Of a stretch of 64,000 nt of DNA, positions 34,345-48,400 are shown piece by piece. This stretch comes from Prosapia bicincta (Eukaryota > Arthropoda > Insecta > Hemiptera > Cercopidae). The notes beneath the pieces were generated by a model. It was not told where the DNA came from. It did not search any database and was given only the letters and a program-made list of their open reading frames with translations. The first letter of the stretch is position 1; each line of letters starts with the position of its first letter. Where the stretch lies: positions 29,149,376-29,213,375 of the forward strand of contig JBAIZL010000008.1 of the NCBI GenBank assembly GCA_036971475.1, read 5' to 3'. A program made the position numbers and the translations under genes.

Positions 34345-34822
34345 GTTAAATGTTTTTCAACCCCTACTATTAGTTCACACTCTCCATTTATATATCTTGT
34401 TCAAATTTTCAGCCTTTAATAAAATACCTTTTATTCACCCACTCAAGTTCAAATACATTTTTTCAAACTTGTAGTGGACGTCCCTTGATGTTAATGCAGT
34501 TTTTTCAAATATTATTTCATTCTTTCATTACATTTAATGAATTAATTTTTGTTTTAAACGGGAGAAAACCTTTCACAAAAAGAAAAAGGAATGCAATAGT
34601 TATTTCATCCTATTTGGCTTAAAATAAGTAATAACATATGATTTCATAAAGCAGCTAATTTGGTGTTATAAGTTGTGTGCTAGAACAACTGATTTAACGC
34701 ATAGGTTATGCTACCTAATTTATATTAATTGTAATTATATGATAAAAATTACCTAAAATGGAAATTTTCTTTCTTGATTTGACCAGTAATTGACTTTAAT
34801 TTTGTTGTTGTTTCTATTGGAA
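34345..34822 (+). repeat. Diverged ~490-bp direct repeat, copy 2
   Basis: Partner of 33236-33745, with the same block order, starting at ctattagttcacactct and ending near taattgactttaat. Divergence looks substantial, with many substitutions and small indels, so the duplication is old. Confidence 0.75.
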
Positions 34823-35035
34823 AATAGAAGAAATACTATTTAGAAAAGTATTTAGTTGCGTATTTTGAAACATTTATTGTAATAGTTTCATATACATCAT
34901 TATATTAGACCTATGTAGTTATCATCCTTGACAATTTAATTTATTCAGAAACTTTTTCATAAAAGTTATAATTACTGTGAAAACTCTACAAGTGAATCAA
35001 ATAGTACCAACGGCTTTATTCGGCTACATTCTTAC

Positions 35036-38000
35036 AACCATAGAGAGCTGTGTAGTTACCTAAGAACTGTATAATCAGTAGAGATGTGTATATTCACTAA
35101 GATAGTGCATAGTCCCTAAAGATTTGTATAACCACTGAGGATCTGTATAATCAGTAGAGATGTGTATATTCACTAAGATAGTGCATAATCCCTAAGGATT
35201 TGTATAACCACTGAGGATCTGTATAATCAGTAGAGATGTGTATATTCACTAAGATAGTGCATAGTCCCTAAGGATTTGTATAACCACTGAGGATCTGTAT
35301 AATCAGTAGAGATGTGTATATTCACTAAGATAGTGCATAGTACCTAAGGATTTGTATAACCACTGAGGATCTGTATAATCAGTAGAGATGTGTATATTCA
35401 CTAAGATAGTGCATAGTACCTAAGCATTTGTATAACCACTGAGGATCTGTATAATCAGTAGAGATGTGTATATTCACTAAGATAGTGCATAGTACCTAAG
35501 GATTTGTATAACCACTAAGGATCTGTATAATCAGTAGAGATGTGTATATTCACTAAGATAGTGCATAGTACCTAAGGATTTGTATAACCACTAAGGATCT
35601 GTATAATCAGTAGAGATGTGTATATTCACTAAGATAGTGCATAGTACCTAAGGATTTGTATAACCACTGAGGATCTGTATAATCAGTAGAGATGTGTATA
35701 TTCACTAAGATAGTGCATAGTCCCTAAGAATTTGTATAACCACTAAGGATCTGTATAATCAGTAGAGATGTGTATATTCACTAAGATAGTGCATAGTCCC
35801 TAAGGATTTGTATAACCACTGAGGATCTGTATAATCAGTAGAGATGTGTATATTCACTAAGATAGTGCATAGTCCCTAAGGATTTGTATAACCACTAAGG
35901 ATCTGTATAATCAGTAGAGATGTGTATATTCACTAAGATAGTGCATAGTCCCTAAGGATTTGTATAACCACTGAGGATCTGTATAATCAGTAGAGATGTG
36001 TATATTCACTAAGATAGTGCATAGTACCTAAGGATTTGTATAACCACTGAGGATCTGTATAATCAGTAGAGATGTGTATATTCACTAAGATAGTGCATAG
36101 TTCCTAAGGATTTGTATAACCACTGAGGATCTGTATAATCAGTAGAGATGTGTATATTCACTAAGATAGTGCATAGTCCCTAAGGATTTGTATAACCACT
36201 GAGGATCTGTATAATCAGTAGAGATGTGTATATTCACTAAGATAGTGCATAGTCCCTAAGGATTTGTATAACCACTAAGGATCTGTATAATCAGTAGAGA
36301 TGTGTATATTCACTAAGATAGTGCATAGTACCTAAGGATTTGTATAACCACTAAGGATCTGTATAATCAGTAGAGATGAGTATATTCACTAAGATAGTGC
36401 ATAGTCCCTAAGGATTTGTATAACCACTGAGGATCTGTATAATCAGTAGAGATGTGTATATTCACTAAGATAGTGCATAGTCCCTAAGGATTTGTATAAC
36501 CACTAAGGATCTGTATAATCAGTAGAGATGTGTATATTCACTAAGATAGTGCATAGTACCTAAGGATTTGTATAACCACTAAGGATCTGTATAATCAGTA
36601 GAGATGTGTATATTCACTAAGATAGTGCATAGTCCCTAAGGATTTGTATAACCACTAAGGATCTGTATAATCAGTAGAGATGTGTATATTCACTAAGATA
36701 GTGCATAGTACCTAAGGATTTGTATAACCACTGAGGATCTGTATAATCAGTAGAGATGTGTATATTCACTAAGATAGTGCATAGTACCTAAGGATTTGTA
36801 TAACCACTAAGGATCTGTATAATCAGTAGAGATGTGTATATTCACTAAGATAGTGCATAGTACCTAAGGATTTGTATAACCACTGAGGATCTGTATAATC
36901 AGTAGAGATGTGTATATTCACTAGGATAGTGCATAGTACCTAAGGATTTGTATAGCCACTAAGGATCTGTATAATCAGTAGAGATGTGTATATTCACTAA
37001 GATAGTGCATAGTCCCTAAGGATTTGTATAACCACTGAGGATCTGTATAATCAGTAGAGATGTGTATATTCACTAAGATAGTGCATAGTCCCTAAGGATT
37101 TGTATAACCACTAAGGATCTGTATAATCAGTAGAGATGTGTATATTCACTAAGATAGTGCATAGTCCCTAAGGATTTGTATAACCACTGAGGATCTGTAT
37201 AATCAGTAGAGATGTGTATATTCACTAAGATAGTGCATAGTACCTAAGGATTTGTATAACCACTGAGGATCTGTATAATCAGTAGAGATGTGTATATTCA
37301 CTAAGATAGTGCATAGTTCCTAAGGATTTGTATAACCACTGAGGATCTGTATAATCAGTAGAGATGTGTATATTCACTAAGATAGTGCATAGTCCCTAAG
37401 GATTTGTATAACCACTGAGGATCTGTATAATCAGTAGAGATGTGTATATTCACTAAGATAGTGCATAGTCCCTAAGGATTTGTATAACCACTAAGGATCT
37501 GTATAATCAGTAGAGATGTGTATATTCACTAAGATAGTGCATAGTACCTAAGGATTTGTATAACCACTAAGGATCTGTATAATCAGTAGAGATGAGTATA
37601 TTCACTAAGATAGTGCATAGTCCCTAAGGATTTGTATAACCACTGAGGATCTGTATAATCAGTAGAGATGTGTATATTCACAAGATAGTGCATAGTCCCT
37701 AAGGATTTGTATAACCACTAAGGATCTGTATAATCAGTAGAGATGTGTATATTCACTAAGATAGTGCATAGTACCTAAGGATTTGTATAACCACTAAGGA
37801 TCTGTATAATCAGTAGAGATGTGTATATTCACTAAGATAGTGCATAGTCCCTAAGGATTTGTATAACCACTAAGGATCTGTATAATCAGTAGAGATGTGT
37901 ATATTCACTAAGATAGTGCATAGTCCCTAAGGATTTGTATAACCACTGAGGATCTGTATAATCAGTAGAGATGTGTATATTCACTAAGATAGTGCATAGT

Positions 38001-41000
38001 CCCTAAGGATTTGTATAACCACTAAGGATCTGTATAATCAGTAGAGATGTGTATATTCACTAAGATAGTGCATAGTCCCTAAGGATTTGTATAACCACTG
38101 AGGATCTGTATAATCAGTAGAGATGTGTATATTCACTAAGATAGTGCATAGTACCTAAGGATTTGTATAACCACTGAGGATCTGTATAATCAGTAGAGAT
38201 GTGTATATTCACTAAGATAGTGCATAGTTCCTAAGGATTTGTATAACCACTGAGGATCTGTATAATCAGTAGAGATGTGTATATTCACTAAGATAGTGCA
38301 TAGTCCCTAAGGATTTGTATAACCACTGAGGATCTGTATAATCAGTAGAGATGTGTATATTCACTAAGATAGTGCATAGTCCCTAAGGATTTGTATAACC
38401 ACTAAGGATCTGTATAATCAGTAGAGATGTGTATATTCACTAAGATAGTGCATAGTACCTAAGGATTTGTATAACCACTAAGGATCTGTATAATCAGTAG
38501 AGATGAGTATATTCACTAAGATAGTGCATAGTCCCTAAGGATTTGTATAACCACTGAGGATCTGTATAATCAGTAGAGATGTGTATATTCACTAAGATAG
38601 TGCATAGTCCCTAAGGATTTGTATAACCACTAAGGATCTGTATAATCAGTAGAGATGTGTATATTCACTAAGATAGTGCATAGTACCTAAGGATTTGTAT
38701 AACCACTAAGGATCTGTATAATCAGTAGAGATGTGTATATTCACTAAGATAGTGCATAGTACCTAAGGATTTGTATAACCACTGAGGATCTGTATAATCA
38801 GTAGAGATGTGTATATTCACTAAGATAGTGCATAGTACCTAAGGATTTGTATAACCACTAAGGATCTGTATAATCAGTAGAGATGTGTATATTCACTAAG
38901 ATAGTGCATAGTCCCTAAGGATTTGTATAACCACTGAGGATCTGCATAATCAGTAGAGATGTGTATATTCACTAAGATAGTGCATAGTCCCTAAGGATTT
39001 GTATAGCCACTAAGGATCTGTATAATCAGTAGAGATGTGTATATTCACTAAGATAGTGCATAGTCCCTAAGGATTTGTATAACCACTGAGGATCTGTATA
39101 ATCAGTAGAGATGTGTATATTCACTAAGATAGTGCATAGTCCCTAAGGATTTGTATAACCACTAAGGATCTGTATAATCAGTAGAGATGTGTATATTCAC
39201 TAAGATAGTGCATAGTCCCTAAGGATTTGTATAACCACTGAGGATCTGTATAATCAGTAGAGATGTGTATATTCACTAAGATAGTGCATAGTTCCTAAGG
39301 ATTTGTATAACCACTGAGGATCTGTATAATCAGTAGAGATGTGTATATTCACTAAGATAGTGCATAGTCCCTAAGGATTTGTATAACCACTGAGGATCTG
39401 TATAATCAGTAGAGATGTGTATATTCACTAAGATAGTGCATAGTCCCTAAGGATTTGTATAACCACTAAGGATCTGTATAATCAGTAGAGATGTGTATAT
39501 TCACTAAGATAGTGCATAGTACCTAAGGATTTGTATAACCACTAAGGATCTGTATAATCAGTAGAGATGAGTATATTCACTAAGATAGTGCATAGTCCCT
39601 AAGGATTTGTATAACCACTGAGGATCTGTATAATCAGTAGAGATGTGTATATTCACTAAGATAGTGCATAGTCAATAAGGATTTGTATAACCACTAAGGA
39701 TCTGTATAATCAGTAGAGATGTGTATATTCACTAAGATAGTGCATAGTACCTAAGGATTTGTATAACCACTAAGGATCTGTATAATCAGTAGAGATGTGT
39801 ATATTCACTAAGATAGTGCATAGTCCCTAAGGATTTGTATAACCACTAAGGATCTGTATAATCAGTAGAGATGTGTATATTCACTAAGATAGTGCATAGT
39901 ACCTAAGGATTTGTATAACCACTGAGGATCTGTATAATCAGTAGAGATGTGTATATTCACTAAGATAGTGCATAGTACCTAAGGATTTGTATAACCACTG
40001 AGGATCTGTATAATCAGTAGAGATGTGTATATTCACTAAGATAGTGCATAGTACATAAGGATTTGTATAACCACTGAGGATCTGTATAATCAGTAGAGAT
40101 GTGTATATTCACTAAGATAGTGCATAGTCCCTAAGGATTTGTATAACCACTAAGGATCTGTATAATCAGTAGAGATGAGTATATTCACTAAGATAGTGCA
40201 TAGTCCCTAAGGATTTGTATAACCACTGAGGATCTGTATAATCAGTAGAGATGTGTATATTCACTAAGATGGTGCATAGTCCCTAAGGATTTGTATAACC
40301 ACTAAGGATCTGTATAATCAGTAGAGATGTGTATATTCACTAAGATAGTGCATAGTACCTAAGGATTTGTATAACCACTAAGGATCTGTATAATCAGTAG
40401 AGATGTGTATATTCACTAAGATAGTGCATAGTCCCTAAGGATTTGTATAACCACTAAGGATCTGTATAATCAGTAGAGATGAGTATATTCACTAAGATAG
40501 TGCATAGTCCCTAAGGATTTGTATAACCACTGAGGATCTGTATAATCAGTAGAGATGTGTATATTCACTAAGATAGTGCATAGTCCCTAAGGATTTGTAT
40601 AACCACTAAGGATCTGTATAATCAGTAGAGATGTGTATATTCACTAAGATAGTGCATAGTCCCTAAGGATTTGTATAACCACTGAGGATCTGTATAATCA
40701 GTAGAGATGTGTATATTCACTAAGATAGTGCATAGTCCCTAAGGATTTGTATAACCACTAAGGATCTGTATAATCAGTAGAGATGTGTATATTCACTAAG
40801 ATAGTGCATAGTCCCTAAGGATTTGTATAACCACTGAGGATCTGTATAATCAGTAGAGATGTGTATATTCACTAAGATAGTGCATAGTCCCTAAGGATTT
40901 GTATAACCACTAAGGATCTGTATAATCAGTAGAGATGTGTATATTCACTAAGATAGTGCATAGTCCCTAAGGATTTGTATAACCACTGAGGATCTGTATA

Positions 41001-42430
41001 ATCAGTAGAGATGTGTATATTCACTAAGATAGTGCATAGTACCTAAGGATTTGTATAACCACTGAGGATCTGTATAATCAGTAGAGATGTGTATATTCAC
41101 TAAGATAGTGCATAGTCCCTAAGGATTTGTATAACCACTGAGGATCTGTATAATCAGTAGAGATGTGTATATTCACTAAGATAGTGCATAGTCCCTAAGG
41201 ATTTGTATAACCACTGAGGATCTGTATAATCAGTAGAGATGTGTATATTCACTAAGATAGTGCATAGTCCCTAAGGATCTGTATAACCACTAAGGATCTG
41301 TATAATCAGTAGAGATGTGTATATTCACTAAGATAGTGCATAGTCCCTAAGGATTTGTATAACCACTAAGGATCTGTATAATCAGTAGAGATGTGTATAT
41401 TCACTAAGATAGTGTATAGTCCCTAAGGATTTGTATAACCACTGAGGATCTGTATAATCAGTAGAGATGTGTATATTCACTAAGATAGTGCATAGTACCT
41501 AAGGATTTGTATAACCACTGAGGATCTGTATAATCAGTAGAGATGTGTATATTCACTAAGATAGTGCATAGTCCCTAAGGATTTGTATAACCACTAAGGA
41601 TCTGTATAATCAGTAGAGATGTGTATATTCACTAAGATAGTGCATAGTCCCTAAGGATTTGTATAACCACTGAGGATCTGTATAATCAGTAGAGATGTGT
41701 ATATTCACTAAGATAGTGCATAGTACCTAAGGATTTGTATAACCACTGAGGATCTGTATAATCAGTAGAGATGTGTATATTCACTAAGATAGTGCATAGT
41801 CCCTAAGGATTTGTATAACCACTGAGGATCTGTATAATCAGTAGAGATGTGTATATTCACTAAGATAGTGCATAGTCCCTAAGGATTTGTATAACCACTG
41901 AGGATCTGTATAATCAGTAGAGATGTGTATATTCACTAAGATAGTGCATAGTCCCTAAGGATTTGTATAACCACTGAGGATCTGTATAATCAGTAGAGAT
42001 GTGTATATTCACTAAGATAGTGCATAGTACCTAAGGATTTGTATAACCACTGAGGATCTGTATAATCAGTAGAGATGTGTATATTCACTAAGATAGTGCA
42101 TAGTCCCTAAGGATTTGTATAACCACTGAGGATCTGTATAATCAGTAGAGATGTGTATATTCACTAAGATAGTGCATAGTCCCTAAGGATTTGTATAACC
42201 ACTGAGGATCTGTATAATCAGTAGAGATGTGTATATTCACTAAGATAGTGCATAGTCCCTAAGGATTTGTATAACCACTGAGGATCTGTATAATCAGTAG
42301 AGATGTGTATATTCACTAAGATAGTGCATAGTCCCTAAGGATTTGTATAGCCACTAAGGATCTGTATAATCAGTAGAGATGTGTATATTCACTAAGATAG
42401 TGCATAGTCCCTAAGGATTTGTATAACCAC
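35036..42430 (+). repeat. 76-bp tetramer satellite (4 x 19 bp)
   Basis: The 19-bp monomer has consensus cactaaggatctgtataac. Four variants alternate strictly, marked by gatagtgcatag, ggatttgtata, ggatctgtataat and cagtagagatgtgtata, to give a 76-bp unit. cagtagagatg lies at 35076, 35152, 35228 and so on, about 97 units, almost without indels. One single-base deletion (attcacaag) is near 37682. Units differ at a few linked sites (agtacct/agtccct, ctgagg/ctaagg, gatgtg/gatgag). The gatgag marker at 36375 and 37591 is exactly 16x76 apart. No coding signal is present. Confidence 0.96.
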
Positions 42431-45400
42431 TAAGGATCTGTATAGCCACTAAGGATCTGTATAGCCACTAAGGATCTGTATAGCCACTAAGGATCTGTAT
42501 AATCAGTAGAGATGTGTATATTCACTAAGATAGTGCATAGTCCCTAAGGATTTGTATAACCACTAAGGATTTGTATAACCACTAAGGATCTGTATAACCA
42601 CTAAGGATCTGTATAATCAGTAGAGATGTGTATATTCACTAAGATAGTGCATAGTCCCTAAGGATTTGTATAACCACTGAGGATCTGTATAATCAGTAGA
42701 GATGTGTATATTCACTAAGATAGTGCATAGTCCCTAAGGATTTGTATAACCACTGAGGATCTGTATAATCAGTAGAGATGTGTATATTCACTAAGATAGT
42801 GCATAGTCCCTAAGGATTTGTATAACCACTAAGGATCTGTATAGCCACTAAGGATCTGTATAGCCACTAAGGATCTGTATAGCCACAAAGGATCTGTATA
42901 ATCAGTAGAGATGTGTATATTCACTAAGATAGTGCATAGTCCCTAAGGATTTGTATAACCACGAAGGGTCTGTATAATCAGTAGAGATGTGTATATTCAC
43001 TAAGATAGTGCATAGTCCCTAAGGATTTGTATAACCACTAAGGATTTGTATAACCACTAAGGATTTGTATAACCACTGAGGATCTGTATAATCAGTAGAG
43101 ATGTGTATATTCACTAAGATAGTGCATAGTCCCTAAGGATTTGTATAACCACTAAGGATCTGTATAATCAGTAGAGATGTGTATATTCACTAAGATAGTG
43201 CATAGTCCCTAAGGATTTGTATAACCACTGAGGATCTGTATAATCAGTAGAGATGTGTATATTCACTAAGATAGTGCATAGTACCTAAGGATTTGTATAA
43301 CCACTGAGGATCTGTATAATCAGTAGAGATGTGTATATTCACTAAGATAGTGCATAGTCCCTAAGGATTTGTATAACCACTGAGGATCTGTATAATCAGT
43401 AGAGATGTGTATATTCACTAAGATAGTGCATAGTCCCTAAGGATTTGTATAACCACTGAGGATCTGTATAATCAGTAGAGATGTGTATATTCACTAAGAT
43501 AGTGCATAGTCCCTAAGGATTTGTATAACCACTGAGGATCTGTATAATCAGTAGAGATGTGTATATTCACTAAGATAGTGCATAGTCCCTAAGGATTTGT
43601 ATAACCACTGAGGATCTGTATAATCAGTAGAGATGTGTATATTCACTAAGATAGTGCATAGTCCCTAAGGATCTGTATAGCCACTAAGGATCTGTATAGC
43701 CACTAAGGATCTGTATAATCAGTAGAGATGTGTATATTCACTAAGATAGTCCATAGCCCCTAAGGATTTGTATAACCACTAAGGATCTGTATAATCACTA
43801 AGGATCTGTATAACCACTAAGGATCTGTATAATCACTAAGGATCTGTATAGCCACTAAGGATCTGTATAATCACTAAGGATCTGTATAACCACTAAGGAT
43901 CTATATAGCCACTAAGGATCTGTATAATCACTAAGGATCTGTATAACCACTAAGGATCTGTATAATCAGTAGAGATGTGTATATTCACTAAGATAGTGCA
44001 TAGTCCCTAAGGATCTGTATAGCCACTAAGGATCTGTATAGCCACTAAGGATCTGTATAACCACTAAGGATCTGTATAACCACTAAGGATCTGTATAATC
44101 AGTAGAGATGTGTATATTCACTAAGATAGTGCATAGTCCCTAAGGATCTGTATAGAAACTAAGGATCTGTATAGCCACTAAGGATCTGTATAACCACTAA
44201 GGATCTGTATAGCCACTAAGGATCTGTATAATCATTAAGGATCTGTATAACCACTAAGGATCTGTATAATCAGTAGAGATGTGTATATTCACTAAGATAG
44301 TGCATAGTCCCTAAGGATCTGTATAGCCACTAAGGATCTGTATAGCCACTAAGGATCTGTATAATCAGTAGAGATGTGTATATTCACTAAGATAGTCCAT
44401 AGCCCCTAAGGATTTGTATAACCACTAAGGATCTGTATAATCACTAAGGATCTGTATAGCCACTAAGGATCTGTATAATCACTAAGGATCTGTATAACCA
44501 CTAAGGATCTGTATAATCAGTAGAGATGTGTATATTCACTAAGATAGTGCATAGTCCCTAAGGATTTGTATAACCACTAAGGATCTGTATAGCCACTAAG
44601 GATCTGTATAGCCACTAAGGATCTGTATAACCACTAAGGATCTGTATAACCACTAAGGATCTGTATAACCACTAAGGATCTGTATAATCAGTAGAGATGT
44701 GTATATTCACTAAGATAGTTTATAGCCCCTAAGGATTTGTATAACCACTAAGGATCTGTATAACCACTAAGGATCTGTATAGCCACTAACGATCTGTATA
44801 ATCACTAAGGATCTGTATAATCACTAAGGATCTGTATAACCACTAAGGATCTGTATAACCACTAAGGATCTGTATAACCACTAAGGATCTGTATAACCAC
44901 TAAGGATCTGTATAATCAGTAGAGATGTGTATATTCACTAAGATAGTTTATAGCCCCTAAGGATTTGTATAACCACTAAGGATCTGTATAACCACTAAGG
45001 ATCTGTATAGCCACTAACGATCTGTATAATCACTAAGGATCTGTATAACCACTAAGGATCTGTATAACCACTAAGGATTTGTATAACCACTGAGGATCTG
45101 TATAATCAGTAGAGATGTGTATATTCACTAAGATAGTGCATAGTACCTAAGGATTTGTATAACCACTGAGGATCTGTATATTCAGTAGAGATGTGTATAT
45201 TCACTAAGATAGTGCATAGTACCTAAGGATTTGTATAACCACTAAGGATCTGTATAATCAGTAGAGATGTGTATATTCACTAAGATAGTGCATAGTACCT
45301 AAGGATTTGTATAACCACTGAGGATCTGTATAATCAGTAGAGATGTGTATATTCACTAAGATAGTGCATAGTACCTAAGGATTTGTATAACCACTGAGGA

Positions 45401-48400
45401 TCTGTATAATCAGTAGAGATGTGTATATTCACTAAGATAGTGCATAGTACATAAGGATTTGTATAACCACTGAGGATCTGTATAATCAGTAGAGATGTGT
45501 ATATTCACTAAGATAGTGCATAGTCCCTAAGGATTTGTATAACCACTAAGGATCTGTATAATCAGTAGAGATGAGTATATTCACTAAGATAGTGCATAGT
45601 CCCTAAGGATTTGTATAACCACTGAGGATCTGTATAATCAGTAGAGATGTGTATATTCACTAAGATGGTGCATAGTCCCTAAGGATTTGTATAACCACTA
45701 AGGATCTGTATAATCAGTAGAGATGTGTATATTCACTAAGATAGTGCATAGTACCTAAGGATTTGTATAACCACTAAGGATCTGTATAATCAGTAGAGAT
45801 GTGTATATTCACTAAGATAGTGCATAGTCCCTAAGGATTTGTATAACCACTAAGGATCTGTATAATCAGTAGAGATGAGTATATTCACTAAGATAGTGCA
45901 TAGTCCCTAAGGATTTGTATAACCACTGAGGATCTGTATAATCAGTAGAGATGTGTATATTCACTAAGATAGTGCATAGTCCCTAAGGATTTGTATAACC
46001 ACTAAGGATCTGTATAATCAGTAGAGATGTGTATATTCACTAAGATAGTGCATAGTCCCTAAGGATTTGTATAACCACTGAGGATCTGTATAATCAGTAG
46101 AGATGTGTATATTCACTAAGATAGTGCATAGTCCCTAAGGATTTGTATAACCACTAAGGATCTGTATAATCAGTAGAGATGTGTATATTCACTAAGATAG
46201 TGCATAGTCCCTAAGGATTTGTATAACCACTGAGGATCTGTATAATCAGTAGAGATGTGTATATTCACTAAGATAGTGCATAGTCCCTAAGGATTTGTAT
46301 AACCACTAAGGATCTGTATAATCAGTAGAGATGTGTATATTCACTAAGATAGTGCATAGTCCCTAAGGATTTGTATAACCACTGAGGATCTGTATAATCA
46401 GTAGAGATGTGTATATTCACTAAGATAGTGCATAGTACCTAAGGATTTGTATAACCACTGAGGATCTGTATAATCAGTAGAGATGTGTATATTCACTAAG
46501 ATAGTGCATAGTCCCTAAGGATTTGTATAACCACTGAGGATCTGTATAATCAGTAGAGATGTGTATATTCACTAAGATAGTGCATAGTCCCTAAGGATTT
46601 GTATAACCACTGAGGATCTGTATAATCAGTAGAGATGTGTATATTCACTAAGATAGTGCATAGTCCCTAAGGATCTGTATAACCACTAAGGATCTGTATA
46701 ATCAGTAGAGATGTGTATATTCACTAAGATAGTGCATAGTCCCTAAGGATTTGTATAACCACTAAGGATCTGTATAATCAGTAGAGATGTGTATATTCAC
46801 TAAGATAGTGTATAGTCCCTAAGGATTTGTATAACCACTGAGGATCTGTATAATCAGTAGAGATGTGTATATTCACTAAGATAGTGCATAGTACCTAAGG
46901 ATTTGTATAACCACTGAGGATCTGTATAATCAGTAGAGATGTGTATATTCACTAAGATAGTGCATAGTCCCTAAGGATTTGTATAACCACTAAGGATCTG
47001 TATAATCAGTAGAGATGTGTATATTCACTAAGATAGTGCATAGTCCCTAAGGATTTGTATAACCACTGAGGATCTGTATAATCAGTAGAGATGTGTATAT
47101 TCACTAAGATAGTGCATAGTACCTAAGGATTTGTATAACCACTGAGGATCTGTATAATCAGTAGAGATGTGTATATTCACTAAGATAGTGCATAGTCCCT
47201 AAGGATTTGTATAACCACTGAGGATCTGTATAATCAGTAGAGATGTGTATATTCACTAAGATAGTGCATAGTCCCTAAGGATTTGTATAACCACTGAGGA
47301 TCTGTATAATCAGTAGAGATGTGTATATTCACTAAGATAGTGCATAGTCCCTAATGATTTGTATAACCACTGAGGATCTGTATAATCAGTAGAGATGTGT
47401 ATATTCACTAAGATAGTGCATAGTACCTAAGGATTTGTATAACCACTGAGGATCTGTATAATCAGTAGAGATGTGTATATTCACTAAGATAGTGCATAGT
47501 CCCTAAGGATTTGTATAACCACTGAGGATCTGTATAATCAGTAGAGATGTGTATATTCACTAAGATAGTGCATAGTCCCTAAGGATTTGTATAACCACTG
47601 AGGATCTGTATAATCAGTAGAGATGTGTATATTCACTAAGATAGTGCATAGTCCCTAAGGATTTGTATAACCACTGAGGATCTGTATAATCAGTAGAGAT
47701 GTGTATATTCACTAAGATAGTGCATAGTCCCTAAGGATTTGTATAGCCACTAAGGATCTGTATAATCAGTAGAGATGTGTATATTCACTAAGATAGTGCA
47801 TAGTCCCTAAGGATTTGTATAACCACTAAGGATCTGTATAGCCACTAAGGATCTGTATAGCCACTAAGGATCTGTATAGCCACTAAGGATCTGTATAGCC
47901 ACTAAGGATCTGTATAATCAGTAGAGATGTGTATATTCACTAAGATAGTGCATAGTCCCTAAGGATTTGTATAACCACTAAGGATTTGTATAACCACTAA
48001 GGATCTGTATAACCACTAAGGATCTGTATAATCAGTAGAGATGTGTATATTCACTAAGATAGTGCATAGTCCCTAAGGATTTGTATAACCACTGAGGATC
48101 TGTATAATCAGTAGAGATGTGTATATTCACTAAGATAGTGCATAGTCCCTAAGGATTTGTATAACCACTGAGGATCTGTATAATCAGTAGAGATGTGTAT
48201 ATTCACTAAGATAGTGCATAGTCCCTAAGGATTTGTATAACCACTAAGGATCTGTATAGCCACTAAGGATCTGTATAGCCACTAAGGATCTGTATAGCCA
48301 CAAAGGATCTGTATAATCAGTAGAGATGTGTATATTCACTAAGATAGTGCATAGTCCCTAAGGATTTGTATAACCACTAAGGGTCTGTATAATCAGTAGA

